A DNA stretch of 47,656 bases from Betaproteobacteria bacterium MOLA814 (GCA_000496475.1 AYMW01000003.1:610183-657838), one strand, 5' to 3'. Positions 37,286-46,833 are shown, counted from the stretch's first letter. The notes: a model not told the origin generated them from the letters alone. Numbers and translations are program-made.

Positions 37286-38548
37286 TCGTTGGATGGTATC
37301 CGGGTTTTGGACTTGTCCAGGGTTTTGGCAGGCCCATGGTGCACACAAAATTTAGGTGATTTAGGTGCCGATGTTATCAAAGTAGAGCGGCCAGGTTCGG
37401 GGGACGACACGCGCACTTGGGGCCCTCCTTTTTTACCAGATGCTGACGGGCAGGATACAGACCAAGCTGCTTATTACTTGGGTACGAACCGCAACAAGCG
37501 TGCCATTGCTTGCGACATTGCTTCTGAGCAGGGTCAAGCACTCATTAAACAGTTGGTGGCTCATTGTCATATTTTTGTTGAGAATTTCAAGGTCGGGGAC
37601 ATGGCTCGCTATGGCTTGGACTTTGACAGCCTTAAGGCTATAAACCCTGCCTTGGTCTATTGTTCGATTACAGGTTTTGGTCAAAGTGGTCCTTACAAAG
37701 ACCGCGCCGGCTATGACTATGCCATTCAAGGTATGGGCGGGCTGATGAGTCTGACCGGCGAGCGTGACGATTTACCGGGCGGCGGCCCGCAGAAAGTGGG
37801 CGTGGCAGTGGCTGATTTGTTCACGGGTATGTACGCCACCGTTGGCATTTTGGCGGCCCTACGTTTCGCAGAGTCTTCAGGTCAAGGTCAGCATATCGAT
37901 ATGGCCTTACTGGACACGCAGGTGGCCATGTTGGCTAATTTGGGTGCGAACTATTTGGTGTCTGGAAAGCAAACAGGCAAGGTTCCGGGTCGTGCTGGCA
38001 ATGCCCACATCAACATAGTGCCCTACCAAGTGTTTGAAACATTATCAGACGAGCAAGGCCATGCCCAGTACATGATCGTTGCTGTTGGCAATGACGGTCA
38101 GTTTGCCAAGTTTGCAAACGTATTGGCCGCTACCATGGGCGAAACCATAGACTGGGCAACTGACCCACGTTACGCAACCAATGCCAATCGGGTGCGGCAC
38201 CGCGACACCCTTGTCCCCGCGATAGAGGCTGTTATGCGCTTGCGCAGTAAAGCACATTGGCTCAATGCATTTGAAACCGCCAAAGTGCCCTGTGGTCCGA
38301 TTAACAGCGTAGACGAGGTTTTTGACGATGCGCACGTTCAGTCGCGTGACATGGTTCAACATTGGAAACACGCGCTCAACCCAGATGTTGCGCTCGTGGC
38401 CAGTCCTCTTAAACTCAGTGTGACCCCTGTTGTGCAACGCCACGCGCCGCCCACGCTTGGCCAACATACCACCGAGGTGTTACAAGAACTGCTGGCATTG
38501 TCTGCTGGCGAGTTGTCCGCGCTGCGTGCCAGCGGTGTGATTGCTTGA
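37268..38548 (+). CDS. CaiB/BaiF family CoA-transferase
   Basis: A 426-residue class III CoA-transferase, which moves CoA between carboxylic acids (formyl, succinyl, oxalyl and others) in the cytoplasm. The N-terminal LDGIRVLDLSRVLAGPWCTQNLGDLGADVIKVERP signature and the catalytic aspartate at about residue 216 in MALLDTQVA are present, and the YCSITGFGQSGPYKDRAGYD stretch is textbook. The second ATG (37268) is chosen since AGGGG lies 7 bases ahead; an ATG at 37262 is in frame. Substrate pair unknown. Confidence 0.93.
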   Translation: MFNSSHSLDGIRVLDLSRVLAGPWCTQNLGDLGADVIKVERPGSGDDTRTWGPPFLPDADGQDTDQAAYYLGTNRNKRAIACDIASEQGQALIKQLVAHCHIFVENFKVGDMARYGLDFDSLKAINPALVYCSITGFGQSGPYKDRAGYDYAIQGMGGLMSLTGERDDLPGGGPQKVGVAVADLFTGMYATVGILAALRFAESSGQGQHIDMALLDTQVAMLANLGANYLVSGKQTGKVPGRAGNAHINIVPYQVFETLSDEQGHAQYMIVAVGNDGQFAKFANVLAATMGETIDWATDPRYATNANRVRHRDTLVPAIEAVMRLRSKAHWLNAFETAKVPCGPINSVDEVFDDAHVQSRDMVQHWKHALNPDVALVASPLKLSVTPVVQRHAPPTLGQHTTEVLQELLALSAGELSALRASGVIA

Positions 38549-38572
38549 TATTAATGTGAACTACTTAAAGTT

Positions 38573-38971
38573 ATGAGTTTAACTATTGCCACATCCCTTA
38601 CCCGTCATAGCGCCATGGCAAAGCGCGCCGGAAGACCTTTGGTTGTGATGACCAGCTTGCCTGGGTGTCCTTATTGTGATTTGGTGCGAGACCATTATTT
38701 ATCACCAATGGCCTTGGCTAACGAAGTGGTTGCGGTTCAGCTCAACATTACCGACAACACGGCTATGGTTGAGGACTTTGATGGCCAAGCGCGCTCGGCC
38801 AAAACCATTGCAAAACGTTGGGATGCACGCTTTGCCCCCACCTTGTTATTTTTCAACAACGAAGGCGTTGAGCTTGCTGAGCGTATTGTGGGTGTTGCAG
38901 TGCCTGACTTTTTTGGCGCTTACCTTGAACAGCGCTTAGAAACCGCTAAACGAATCCTTCAAGCGGCATAG
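38573..38971 (+). CDS. thioredoxin-fold protein with CPYC motif
   Basis: A 132-residue thioredoxin-like protein without a cleavable signal. The redox site is GCPYC (C32, C35), and the cis-proline loop is ARFAPTLLFF, as in SoxW/DsbD-type single domains. Cys-Pro-Tyr-Cys is a glutaredoxin-like motif and points to a reductase rather than an oxidase. It follows the CoA-transferase by 24 bases. Confidence 0.85.
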   Translation: MSLTIATSLTRHSAMAKRAGRPLVVMTSLPGCPYCDLVRDHYLSPMALANEVVAVQLNITDNTAMVEDFDGQARSAKTIAKRWDARFAPTLLFFNNEGVELAERIVGVAVPDFFGAYLEQRLETAKRILQAA

Positions 38972-38995
38972 TTAACCCAATACGCTGGTTAATTT
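38972..38995 (+). terminator. weak hairpin between convergent genes
   Basis: TTAACC-caatacgct-GGTTAA (38972-38992) followed by TTT lies one base past the thioredoxin-like stop. Only 6 bp and AT-rich, so its strength is doubtful. Confidence 0.35.
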
Positions 38996-39005
38996 AAACC
39001 TAGCC

Positions 39006-39695
39006 TTACAAGTTTCCAAATACCTGTCGCAGTACCCGTGTGGCAGCTTGTCCAGGATTTGCCCGAAGCTGTTGCTCGGCCTCTGCTACTGTGGCATAAA
39101 GACTGTTTAGTGCGCTCAAGGTGACGTGTTCAGCCACTGTTGCTGGCTGGTGTTGACCCACACCAAAGCGCTGTGCAGTCTTGAGTAACTGCGCGTATTG
39201 CTCAGCTGCTTTGCTCTGCTGTGTTGCCTGCTGAACTGTTGGTAAAAACTGGGCTGTTAAAGGCTCGCGGGTGACGCTTTCAAAGTAATCTGTGACCGCT
39301 GTGTTACCGCCTTTTAAAATATTGACCGCATCTTTTGTGCTGAGGGAGCTGACAGCGTTTTTTAACAGCGGCAAGGCTTGCGATACAGCTGATTCTGCCG
39401 CGCGGTTGACAGACATATGCAACGCCTCCAAACGTTCTTGCTGACCGAACGTTTTCAACAGCCTTCTGCCTTGTTCTAAAAATGCAGGTAAGGGAATTCG
39501 AACTTTTTCAGATCCCCAGAATCCATCTAGAGTGCCCAATTGCTTCACGGCGAAGTTGCTTCCTGCTTGTAAACTCTGACGCAGCGCATCGCGTGCTTGA
39601 AACTGGGTGTATGCCGCTGCAGTGGTGGAGCACAATACCAAGGGTCCCCCAGCTATTAGTGTAAAGAGTACTTGGTTGAATTGCCTGTTATTCAT
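39006..39695 (-). CDS. DUF4197 exported protein
   Basis: A 229-residue protein with a signal peptide (LFTLIAGGPLVLCSTTAAAY; cleavage near AAA-Y) and the DUF4197 helical body: ARDALRQSLQAGSNFAVKQLG, IPLPAFLEQGRRLLKTFGQ, NRAAESAVSQALPLLKNAV, LKGGNTAVTDYFES. Function is unknown, predicted periplasmic. It converges with the thioredoxin-like gene and diverges from the tlpA-like gene, with 52 bases between starts. Confidence 0.9.
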   Translation of the reverse strand: MNNRQFNQVLFTLIAGGPLVLCSTTAAAYTQFQARDALRQSLQAGSNFAVKQLGTLDGFWGSEKVRIPLPAFLEQGRRLLKTFGQQERLEALHMSVNRAAESAVSQALPLLKNAVSSLSTKDAVNILKGGNTAVTDYFESVTREPLTAQFLPTVQQATQQSKAAEQYAQLLKTAQRFGVGQHQPATVAEHVTLSALNSLYATVAEAEQQLRANPGQAATRVLRQVFGNL

Positions 39696-39747
39696 TTAAA
39701 TTGTTGCCCTTGCGCACTTTGGTTTGTATTAAAATTTATTACATATT

Positions 39748-40263
39748 ATGCTAAATTTTCATTTTTTACACTACATCCGTATCAGTTTTATCTCGCTTGC
39801 GCTGCTCGTGGGTATCCTAGGCCTTAACGGGTGCAGCTCTAGTTCACCAGCGCCTTCATCACGGTTTGTTTTGTTAGATGGCACATCTGTTCAAACCAGT
39901 GACTTTGCTGGGAAGGTTTTAGTGGTCAATTTTTGGGCCACCAGTTGTACCAGCTGTGTTGCAGAAATGCCAGACTTGATCGCAACACATCAGATGTTTG
40001 CCGATAAGGGCTTTGACACTGTCGCAGTGGCCATGGCATATGATCCGCCAGCTTTTGTTGTTAATTTTTCGCAAACACGACAACTCCCTTTTAAAGTCGC
40101 CATCGACAACACGGGCGCCAATGCCCGAGAGTGGGGTGATGTACAACTCACACCTACCACTTTCATAGTTAACAAACGTGGTGAAATTGTTAAGACCTAT
40201 GTTGGTATGCCCGATTTTCCAACCTTGAATCGCTTGATTGAAGTCTTGCTTGCCGAAGCTTAA
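39748..40263 (+). CDS. TlpA/ResA-like thioredoxin lipoprotein
   Basis: A 171-residue periplasmic, lipid-anchored thioredoxin. The lipobox is LNGC (C29). The redox site is SCTSC (C67, C70) after VLVVNFWATS, and TPTTFIVNKRGEIVKTYVG holds the cis-Pro. TlpA/ResA proteins reduce cysteines of cytochromes or copper-centre proteins. CTSC is a less usual active-site variant. It diverges from the DUF4197 gene and is followed by a region with only a probable broken gene. Confidence 0.9.
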   Translation: MLNFHFLHYIRISFISLALLVGILGLNGCSSSSPAPSSRFVLLDGTSVQTSDFAGKVLVVNFWATSCTSCVAEMPDLIATHQMFADKGFDTVAVAMAYDPPAFVVNFSQTRQLPFKVAIDNTGANAREWGDVQLTPTTFIVNKRGEIVKTYVGMPDFPTLNRLIEVLLAEA

Positions 40264-40348
40264 ACACCTTGTGCGACAACACATTGGTTTTAATTAACCT
40301 GATGAATGTTCACATATATCGCTATTGAGCATGCGATGCTTCATCACG

Positions 40349-40734
40349 TTATGTTTGACCTACCTTGTGAAACAAGCTCTTTAAAATATCAGGGCAAAGT
40401 CTGTTCAACGTGTCGCTGTCATTGGGTGTGACACCGTCTGCTTATTGAGTACAACCATCACCCAACACTTCGTCCGATAGGTCTTTGACAGGTGTGTCGC
40501 TGTACGCGGTATGTGCCAATCAACAACTGCGCCAGCTGACACACCACCTCTTTCCAACATGCCTTGCATGTAAAAGTCATTCACTCTTTCATGTATGTTG
40601 ACTCTATATGCGCTTGCTTGCCCAGCTTGTCTGCGACTGTGTTGGAAAGAGACTTCACGCACCACTCCCAACGATAGCTCCAGGTATGTGTTTAAAACTA
40701 GCCATCGAGTGGTGTGTTTCTATTCATTTATGGT
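40349..40734 (-). pseudogene. possible broken gene of unknown family
   Basis: The 501 bases between the tlpA-like and GNAT genes (40264-40764) hold no intact gene. On the minus strand from about 40734 one frame reads like protein (LELSLGVVREV, VNIHERVNDFYMQGMLERGG, VSAGAVVDWHIPR). After about 40510 the next good-looking frame is a different one (AYSDTPVKDLSDEVLGDGCTQ), then a TAA at 40444-40442, then NDSDTLNRLCPDILKSLFHKV to a stop at 40349. That is one apparent frameshift and one stop. A 12-bp inverted repeat lies within it: CTCTTTCCAACA at 40548-40559 and TGTTGGAAAGAG at 40637-40648. It could be chance; no family recognised. Confidence 0.3.
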
Positions 40735-40764
40735 GTTTCAGTAGGCACGCTATCATGTCAGGCA

Positions 40765-41262
40765 ATGACTCAAGAAACTCCATTACACATTCAAGTCCGG
40801 TTGTATCAAGGTGTCAATGAACTGGCTCTGGCCAGACATGTTTTAGCCCAATACGGTGACAGCTTGTCTGTTGACTTGAGCTTTCAACACTTTGAAGATG
40901 AGTTGGTCTCATTGCCAGGAGAGTACGCACAACCTAATGGTGGCCTCTTGCTCGCGTTTGTTAACGGCGACGTAGCCGGCTGTTGTGCTTTCAGACCTTT
41001 GCACGACGTTGACTATCCCAACGCATGTGAGATGCGTCGCCTTTTTGTCGTCAAATCTGCCCGTGGTGCTGGCCTAGGTGGCCTGCTGATCGAGCAATGC
41101 ATGGTCGAGGCACGTGCTGCCGGATATATGCACATGCTGCTTGAGGTGCTCCAAGATTTTGAAGTGGCGCGGCATTTGTACGGAAGTGCTGGATTTGTTG
41201 AAGTGCCGCCCTTTTATTTCAGCCCCCTCGCAGGTTCGCAATTTTTAATGGCTCATCTATAA
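40765..41262 (+). CDS. GNAT-family N-acetyltransferase
   Basis: A 165-residue acetyltransferase using acetyl-CoA. The CoA-binding loop is VVKSARGAGLGGLLIEQC, after MRRLF on strand 4, and the end LLEVLQDFEVARHLYGSAGFVEVPPFYFSPLAGSQFLMAHL fits small-molecule GNATs. The ATG at 40765 is chosen over an upstream one at 40714 that would add a Cys/Phe-rich stretch not typical of the fold. Substrate unknown; single-gene unit with a hairpin after it. Confidence 0.85.
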   Translation: MTQETPLHIQVRLYQGVNELALARHVLAQYGDSLSVDLSFQHFEDELVSLPGEYAQPNGGLLLAFVNGDVAGCCAFRPLHDVDYPNACEMRRLFVVKSARGAGLGGLLIEQCMVEARAAGYMHMLLEVLQDFEVARHLYGSAGFVEVPPFYFSPLAGSQFLMAHL

Positions 41263-41288
41263 AATACTGTATCTAATGTCTCAAACTC

Positions 41289-41310
41289 ACCCTAAGCTTT
41301 CACTTAGGGT
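41289..41310. terminator. hairpin between the GNAT and peroxiredoxin genes
   Basis: ACCCTAAG-CTTTCA-CTTAGGGT is a perfect 8-bp stem with a 6-base loop between convergent genes. The flanks are only mildly T-rich on either side, so it is a plausible shared terminator of moderate strength. Confidence 0.55.
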
Positions 41311-41332
41311 TGTGGGTTTATAAACGTTTGGT

Positions 41333-41842
41333 TTATGAACTGCGCGCTTGTGCCAGCATAGTGGCGGCATCGCTTACCTCGAATTTACCGGCATCTTCGA
41401 TATTTAGGGTTGTGACAATGCCATCTTTAATCAACATGGAGTATCTGTTGCTGCGCAGTCCCAGACCTTTTCCGGTGAGATCTAAGGTCAAACCTGTTGC
41501 TTTTGCAAAGGCGGCGTCGCCGTCCGCCAACATACGCACTTTGCCAGCCGTTTGTTGGTCGCGGCCCCACGCGCCCATAACGAACACATCGTTAACACTC
41601 AAGCACCACACCTCGTCAACACCGGCGTCTTTAAAATCTTGTGCATGCTCGGTGTAACCAGGTACATGACGTGCTGAGCAAGTTGGGGTAAAAGCACCCG
41701 GTACAGCAAATACCGCAATGGTTTTGCTTTTGGCAGCTTTTAAACTGTCAACAGGGTTAGGCCCAGGGCCACTGCCATTAGATTCAGCTTCTAAAAATTC
41801 AGTCAGCATCACTGCTGGTATCAAATCACCTACTTTAATCAT
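41333..41842 (-). CDS. peroxiredoxin, Prx5-like
   Basis: A 169-residue thiol peroxidase that reduces hydroperoxides. The peroxidatic cysteine is C55 in PGAFTPTCSARHVPGY, and a second cysteine, C80 (EVWCLSVND), could be resolving. The Prx5 fold continues through GLRSNRYSMLI. GGAG lies 7 bases before the ATG. It sits downstream of the ribosomal cluster's terminator, so it has its own promoter, probably in the AT-rich 41850-41900 stretch. Confidence 0.94.
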   Translation of the reverse strand: MIKVGDLIPAVMLTEFLEAESNGSGPGPNPVDSLKAAKSKTIAVFAVPGAFTPTCSARHVPGYTEHAQDFKDAGVDEVWCLSVNDVFVMGAWGRDQQTAGKVRMLADGDAAFAKATGLTLDLTGKGLGLRSNRYSMLIKDGIVTTLNIEDAGKFEVSDAATMLAQARSS

Positions 41843-41902
41843 TTCATTCTCCTTTTATAAGACCAAATGGCTCGTAATTAATACAATTACTATTACATTA
41901 AA

Positions 41903-41936
41903 CAAAAAAAAAGCAACCCACGCATGAGTTGCTTTT
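41903..41936 (-). terminator. strong terminator after rpsQ
   Basis: On the minus strand AAAAGCAAC-TCATGCGTGG-GTTGCTTTT runs into nine T residues, 33 bases past the rpsQ stop. This is a textbook rho-independent terminator that closes the ribosomal unit. Confidence 0.92.
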
Positions 41937-41968
41937 CTTAAACACACTGCCCGTATGGGCAAGAATGT

Positions 41969-42238
41969 TTAAACCAATTCCGCCTTTTGAACCAAACGGG
42001 TTGTTACCCAATTTTTGGTTTTTGAAAGCGGACGGCTTTCTGTGATTTCAATCACGTCGCCCAGCTTGTACTGGTTGTCTTCATCATGCGCATGGTACTT
42101 GCTCGACAGCGTTACGATTTTACCGTAAAGCTCGTGCTTAACGCGACGCTCGACCATAACCGTTACGGTTTTGGCACGTTTATCGCTGACCACTTTGCCG
42201 ACTAAGGTGCGACTACGGGTTGTTGTTGCTTCCGTCAT
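41969..42238 (-). CDS. rpsQ: 30S ribosomal protein S17
   Basis: An 89-residue OB-fold protein of the small subunit. [25 protein letters not shown] and the [16 protein letters not shown] end are family-typical. The ATG at 42238 has GAGGAG 7 bases upstream, which decides it over a GTG at 42253. Last ribosomal gene before a terminator; rplN does not follow. Confidence 0.97.
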   Translation of the reverse strand: MTEATTTRSRTLVGKVVSDKRAKTVTVMVERRVKHELYGKIVTLSSKYHAHDEDNQYKLGDVIEITESRPLSKTKNWVTTRLVQKAELV

Positions 42239-42249
42239 GTTTACGCTCC

Positions 42250-42444
42250 TCACTTAGCAACCAATTTTTCGGCCAAAATAGTTTTGGCACGAGAAATGGC
42301 GCGTCGTGTGCTGCTCATTGAAGCAGTGTTGGTGAGTTGTTGGGTGCCTTTTTGCATGCGCAAGCCGAAATGGGCTTTTTGCAATGCTTTGACTTCGGCT
42401 TTTACGCCATCGACGTCTTTTTGGCGCAGATCAGTAGTGTTCAT
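42250..42444 (-). CDS. rpmC: 50S ribosomal protein L29
   Basis: A 64-residue two-helix protein at the exit tunnel rim. [25 protein letters not shown] and [14 protein letters not shown] match L29. It lies between rplP and rpsQ with gaps of 12 and 11 bases. Confidence 0.96.
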   Translation of the reverse strand: MNTTDLRQKDVDGVKAEVKALQKAHFGLRMQKGTQQLTNTASMSSTRRAISRAKTILAEKLVAK

Positions 42445-42456
42445 TGTTCTCTATCC

Positions 42457-42873
42457 TTACTGGCCAAGCATACGCGTGACGAAAGTGGTGCGCAATGGCA
42501 ACTTGGCAGCTGCCAAGGTGAATGCCTCACGCGCCAATTGCTCAGGTACGCCAACGATTTCGTACAGTACTTTACCGGGCTGAATTTCAGCCACGTAATA
42601 CTCTACGCTACCTTTGCCGTTACCCATACGCACTTCAGCGGGCTTATTGGAAATAGGCTTGTCTGGGAAGACACGGATCCAAATACGACCGCCACGTTTA
42701 ATGTGACGGTTAATGGCACGACGAGCTGACTCGATTTGACGAGCCGTTAGGCGACCACGGTCGATGGACTTCAAACCGAAGTCACCAAACGCCACGGTAT
42801 TGCCAGTTGTGGCAATACCTGTGTTGCGGCCTTTTTGCTCTTTACGGTACTTACGACGAGCAGGTTGCAGCAT
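42457..42873 (-). CDS. rplP: 50S ribosomal protein L16
   Basis: A 138-residue protein near the A-site tRNA elbow and peptidyl-transferase centre. [40 protein letters not shown] and [19 protein letters not shown] are conserved. It starts 3 bases after the rpsC stop. Confidence 0.98.
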   Translation of the reverse strand: MLQPARRKYRKEQKGRNTGIATTGNTVAFGDFGLKSIDRGRLTARQIESARRAINRHIKRGGRIWIRVFPDKPISNKPAEVRMGNGKGSVEYYVAEIQPGKVLYEIVGVPEQLAREAFTLAAAKLPLRTTFVTRMLGQ

Positions 42874-42876
42874 GTT

Positions 42877-43758
42877 TTATTCTCCTTTGCCGTCCGCAGG
42901 TGCTGCTGCGGGCGCGGCCTTGCGAACGCGCTTAACGGCTGGTTTAGCTTCGCCACCAGCGGTGGCTTCAGCAGGTTTGTCACTGCCGTCGGCTGGCGCG
43001 GCATTGCTACCGGCTGGACGACGTGCACCGCGTGCTGGACGTGCTGCGCCAGGACGATCGCCATCACGGCGAGGTCCACGTGGGCGACGCTCGTCATCAC
43101 GAGGCTCGGCAGCCACGGGTGCATCGTTGCGTCCCAAGGTATCACCCTTGTAAACCCAAACTTTTACACCAATGATGCCGTAAGTGGTCTTTGCTTCAGA
43201 GGTACCGTAGTCAATATCTGCACGAATGGTGTGCAAAGGCACACGGCCTTCGCGGTACCATTCTCTACGTGCAATTTCGATACCATTCAATCGGCCAGAC
43301 GACATGATCTTGATGCCTTGAGCACCCATACGCATGGCATTTTGCATGGCGCGCTTCATGGCGCGACGGAACATGATGCGCTTTTCTAGCTGTTGCGTGA
43401 TGCTGTCTGCAATCAACTTGGCATCGATTTCAGGCTTGCGCACCTCTTCGATGTTGACGGCAACAGGCACACCCAACTTCAACGTCAGTTCTTTTTTGAG
43501 CTTCTCAATGTCTTCACCTTTTTTACCGATAACCACGCCAGGACGTGCGGAGAAAATGGTGATACGGGCGTTCTTTGCAGGACGCTCGATTAACACACGC
43601 GAAACTGAGGCATTTTTCAGCTTGATCTTCAAGTACTCGCGTACTTTAATATCCTCTGCCAACATGCCCGCGAAATCGCGGTTGCTGGCGTACCAGCGGC
43701 TTGCCCAATTACGAGATACCGCTAAGCGGAATCCGGTAGGGTTGATTTTTTGACCCAT
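42877..43758 (-). CDS. rpsC: 30S ribosomal protein S3 with long C-terminal extension
   Basis: The mRNA-entry protein. The core (residues 1-210) has [20 protein letters not shown], the KH-domain loop VIGKKGED (about 77-84) and [16 protein letters not shown]. It then runs on for about 83 residues in a low-complexity tail rich in Arg, Pro and Ala with many Asp/Glu, ending in GKGE. E. coli S3 is 233 residues, so the total of 293 is long. The tail's DNA looks repetitive in codon choice but is in frame and ends normally. Similar tails occur in Comamonadaceae S3. Confidence 0.97.
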   Translation of the reverse strand: MGQKINPTGFRLAVSRNWASRWYASNRDFAGMLAEDIKVREYLKIKLKNASVSRVLIERPAKNARITIFSARPGVVIGKKGEDIEKLKKELTLKLGVPVAVNIEEVRKPEIDAKLIADSITQQLEKRIMFRRAMKRAMQNAMRMGAQGIKIMSSGRLNGIEIARREWYREGRVPLHTIRADIDYGTSEAKTTYGIIGVKVWVYKGDTLGRNDAPVAAEPRDDERRPRGPRRDGDRPGAARPARGARRPAGSNAAPADGSDKPAEATAGGEAKPAVKRVRKAAPAAAPADGKGE

Positions 43759-43773
43759 ATATATTTAGACCTC

Positions 43774-44103
43774 TCAGTTTCCAACCGTCACATAAATGTG
43801 ACAGGTGGGTTTGCTGATTCGGTTGCCGCGGCCTTTTGCACGCGCCGTGAACCGCTTAAGTGTTGTGCCTTGCTCGATGTAGATGGTTTTGACGCGTAAT
43901 TCGTCAATGTCTGCACCGTCGTTGTGCTCAGCATTTGCAATTGCAGATTCCAAGGCTTTTTTGATGATGTCAGCAGCTTTTTTCTGCGTGAACGCCAACG
44001 TGTTGAGTGCATGACCGACTTTTTTGCCGCGAATTAAGTCGGCAACCAGTCGTCCTTTGTCAACAGACAGACGCACACCGCGAACGATAGAGCGGGTTTC
44101 CAT
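43774..44103 (-). CDS. rplV: 50S ribosomal protein L22
   Basis: A 109-residue tunnel protein whose hairpin ([27 protein letters not shown]) reaches the macrolide site. [24 protein letters not shown] and [17 protein letters not shown] are conserved. It is placed 9 bases from rpsS and 15 from rpsC. Confidence 0.98.
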   Translation of the reverse strand: METRSIVRGVRLSVDKGRLVADLIRGKKVGHALNTLAFTQKKAADIIKKALESAIANAEHNDGADIDELRVKTIYIEQGTTLKRFTARAKGRGNRISKPTCHIYVTVGN

Positions 44104-44112
44104 GGTTATTCC

Positions 44113-44388
44113 TTACTTCTTCGCTTTTTTATCGGCCGGGTGGCCTTTAAAAGTGCGTGTCTGAGAAAACTCCCCGAGTTTGTGACCGACCATCTGTTCG
44201 GTTACATAAACGGGCACGTGTTGACGGCCATTGTGCACAGCAATCGTCATGCCGATAAAATCGGGCAGTATCGTTGAGCGACGTGACCATGTTTTCACAG
44301 GCTTTTTGTCCTTGGTTGACACAGCTTTGTCAACCTTGGCAAGCAAGTGGTGGTCCACGAAAGGGCCTTTTTTGAGTGATCGAGTCAT
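44113..44388 (-). CDS. rpsS: 30S ribosomal protein S19
   Basis: A 91-residue small-subunit head protein. [36 protein letters not shown] and [18 protein letters not shown] are diagnostic. It lies 12 bases after rplB. Confidence 0.98.
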   Translation of the reverse strand: MTRSLKKGPFVDHHLLAKVDKAVSTKDKKPVKTWSRRSTILPDFIGMTIAVHNGRQHVPVYVTEQMVGHKLGEFSQTRTFKGHPADKKAKK

Positions 44389-44400
44389 TTCAATAACCCT

Positions 44401-45225
44401 TTACTTCTTGCGACGCGAAACGATCATGTTCTGCGTGCGACGGTTGTTACGGGTACGGTAGCCCTTGGTCATGTTGCCCCATGGGTCAACAGGCACTCGG
44501 CCTTCACCAGTACGGCCTTCACCACCACCATGTGGGTGGTCAACTGGGTTCATTGCGACGCCACGCACGGTTGGGCGAATGCCCAACCAGCGCTTGGCAC
44601 CAGCTTTACCCAGTCGGCGCAGGCTGTGCTCTGAATTACCAACTTCACCGATGGTGGCTCGGCATTCAATGCGTACTTTGCGTACTTCACCAGATCGCAA
44701 ACGAACCTGAGCGTACAAACCTTCACGGGCCATCAGCACCGCAGATGCACCGGCAGTTCGCGCAATTTGCGCCCCCTTACCAACTTGCAACTCAATACAG
44801 TGAATCGTTGAACCCACTGGAATGTTGCGAATAGGCAGGGTATTGCCAGCACGAATTGGTGCTTCTGAACCAGACATCAACAATGCACCGGGCTCTACAC
44901 CACGTGGGGCAATGATGTAGCGTCGCTCACCGTCTGCATAGCAGACTAGGGCGATGTGTGCACTGCGGTTGGGATCGTACTCAATACGCTCTACTTTTGC
45001 AGGAATGCCGTCTTTGGTACGAATGAAGTCAACAATACGGTAGTGGTGTTTATGACCACCACCTTTGTGACGAACAGTGATATGACCGTTGTTGTTGCGT
45101 CCAGCTTTTTGGTGCTGTGGCTCCAACAATGGCGCGAAACCCTCGCCTTTGTGCAAATGATCGCGCGAAATACGCACGACATGGCGACGGCCAGGTGAGG
45201 TTGGTTTTGTTTTAATGACAGCCAT
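44401..45225 (-). CDS. rplB: 50S ribosomal protein L2
   Basis: A 274-residue protein essential for subunit joining and peptidyl transfer. [25 protein letters not shown] and the active-site loop [12 protein letters not shown] with its conserved histidines are present, as is the [11 protein letters not shown] end. It begins 2 bases after the rplW stop. Confidence 0.98.
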   Translation of the reverse strand: MAVIKTKPTSPGRRHVVRISRDHLHKGEGFAPLLEPQHQKAGRNNNGHITVRHKGGGHKHHYRIVDFIRTKDGIPAKVERIEYDPNRSAHIALVCYADGERRYIIAPRGVEPGALLMSGSEAPIRAGNTLPIRNIPVGSTIHCIELQVGKGAQIARTAGASAVLMAREGLYAQVRLRSGEVRKVRIECRATIGEVGNSEHSLRRLGKAGAKRWLGIRPTVRGVAMNPVDHPHGGGEGRTGEGRVPVDPWGNMTKGYRTRNNRRTQNMIVSRRKK

Positions 45226-45227
45226 GA

Positions 45228-45545
45228 TTAAGCCTCCCCGCCCAAGTTAAGTTCTTGGCCAGGCTGCAACGTCACATACGCTTTGCGTGTGTGATCGCGA
45301 CGACCGGTAGACTTACCAAAGCGCTTTGTTTTGCCCTTTTGATTAGCCACACCGACAGCTTTGACCTGAACTTTGAACAACAACTCAACAGCTGCCTTGA
45401 TTTCAGGCTTGCTGGCGTCGCGCAAAACTTTAAACACTACAGTATTGGTTTTCTCAGCCACCATGGTTGCCTTTTCAGACACAATGGGTGCAACCAACAA
45501 CTGCATCAATCGACCTTCGTCGTACTTTGCCTGTTTGGTGCTCAT
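45228..45545 (-). CDS. rplW: 50S ribosomal protein L23
   Basis: A 105-residue exit-tunnel protein that docks trigger factor and [45 protein letters not shown] is typical. The ATG overlaps the rplD stop by 4 bases (ATGA). It has a somewhat longer N-terminus ([14 protein letters not shown]) than E. coli L23. Confidence 0.97.
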   Translation of the reverse strand: MSTKQAKYDEGRLMQLLVAPIVSEKATMVAEKTNTVVFKVLRDASKPEIKAAVELLFKVQVKAVGVANQKGKTKRFGKSTGRRDHTRKAYVTLQPGQELNLGGEA

Positions 45546-46162
45546 GCGAACATCTCCTGCAGTTTGGCTACTGCCGCCTTGGTCACGATGACTTTGCGAC
45601 AGCGTACCAGTGACATAGGATCAGCGTAACGTGGCTCAACGATCATGACGTGGGGTAAATTGCGTGATGCAAGATAAAGATTTTCATCAACTTCGTCCGC
45701 AATAACCATCACCGATTTGAGGTTCATGGCCTTGAATTTATCAGCCAACGCTTTTGTCTTGGGTGAGTCCAACTTCATGGAATCAACCACGGCGAAACGA
45801 CCATCACGAACCAATTGCGAGAAAATAGAAGCCATACCGGCGCGGTACATTTTCTTGTTAACTTTATGGCTGAAGTTCTCATCTGGGCTATTAGGAAAGG
45901 CGCGACCGCCTCCACGCCAGATGGGGGATGAAGTCATACCGGCACGCGCACGGCCTGTGCCCTTTTGCTTGAACGGCTTCTTTGTTGAGTGATTCACAGT
46001 ATCGCGACCTTTTTGGGCGCGTGTACCTTGACGAGCGTTGGCCTGATAAGCCACCACAAGTTGGTGAATAAGTGACTCGTTGTAATCGCGACCAAAAACG
46101 GCATCGGAAACGTCAAATTTTGACGCTGCTTGACCTTGGTCGTTCAGGAGTTCGACTTGCAT
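45542..46162 (-). CDS. rplD: 50S ribosomal protein L4
   Basis: A 206-residue protein whose long loop lines the exit tunnel ([28 protein letters not shown]). In E. coli L4 also represses the S10 operon via its leader. The ATG at 46162 shares one base with the rplC stop (TGATG) and has a good GGAG upstream; the codon just before it is a TTG, not used. Confidence 0.97.
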   Translation of the reverse strand: MQVELLNDQGQAASKFDVSDAVFGRDYNESLIHQLVVAYQANARQGTRAQKGRDTVNHSTKKPFKQKGTGRARAGMTSSPIWRGGGRAFPNSPDENFSHKVNKKMYRAGMASIFSQLVRDGRFAVVDSMKLDSPKTKALADKFKAMNLKSVMVIADEVDENLYLASRNLPHVMIVEPRYADPMSLVRCRKVIVTKAAVAKLQEMFA

Positions 46163-46833
46163 CAATTTGCTCCTTTGGTAGAGACTTTCACGGTGGCACG
46201 AACGGTAACGAAACCGCCAGGAGCACCGGGAATTGAGCCTTTAATGAGTAACAGTTGACGAGCCTCGTCGATGCGTACCACGTCTAAATTTTGCGTGGTT
46301 ACGGTCTCATCGCCCATGTGACCAGACATTCTTTTGCCAGGGAACACACGGCCAGGATCTTGCGCCATACCGATTGAGCCTGGTGCATTGTGCGACACAC
46401 TGTTACCGTGTGATGCCCGCTGCGACTTGAAGTTGTGACGCTTGATGGTGCCGGCAAAGCCTTTACCAATTGAAGTGCCCTGAACATCGACTTTTTGACC
46501 CGTTGCAAACACGGCGCTCACAGGCACAGTTGCGCCAGCGGCGTACTGCGCTGCCACGTCGGCTGCTACTCGGAATTCTTTAGTGATTTCGCCGGCTTCT
46601 ACGCCAGCTTTGGCCAAATGGCCAGCCTGTGGCTTGGTTACACGTGAAGCGCGGCGCTTGCCGAACGTCACTTGCAACGCATCGTAGCCATCAGTTGCTT
46701 TGGTTTTTACTTGTGCCACACGGTTGTTCGACACATCTACTACCGTGACGGGAACTGAATCTCCGTCATCGGTAAACAAACGTGTCATACCTACCTTGCG
46801 ACCCAACAACCCTAGGGAGTTGCTAAGACTCAT
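46162..46833 (-). CDS. rplC: 50S ribosomal protein L3
   Basis: A 223-residue protein near the peptidyl-transferase centre. [44 protein letters not shown] and [33 protein letters not shown] are conserved. The ATG at 46833 has CGGAG about 7 bases upstream, so an in-frame upstream start at 46857 is not used. It is separated from rpsJ by over 200 bases that contain a promoter-like site. Confidence 0.97.
   Translation of the reverse strand: MSLSNSLGLLGRKVGMTRLFTDDGDSVPVTVVDVSNNRVAQVKTKATDGYDALQVTFGKRRASRVTKPQAGHLAKAGVEAGEITKEFRVAADVAAQYAAGATVPVSAVFATGQKVDVQGTSIGKGFAGTIKRHNFKSQRASHGNSVSHNAPGSIGMAQDPGRVFPGKRMSGHMGDETVTTQNLDVVRIDEARQLLLIKGSIPGAPGGFVTVRATVKVSTKGAN

Noticed and set aside
40371-40390. 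GCTCTTTAA like the boxA antitermination site of rRNA leaders
   Set aside because: No rRNA gene follows on either strand in the window; a 9-base match is expected by chance.
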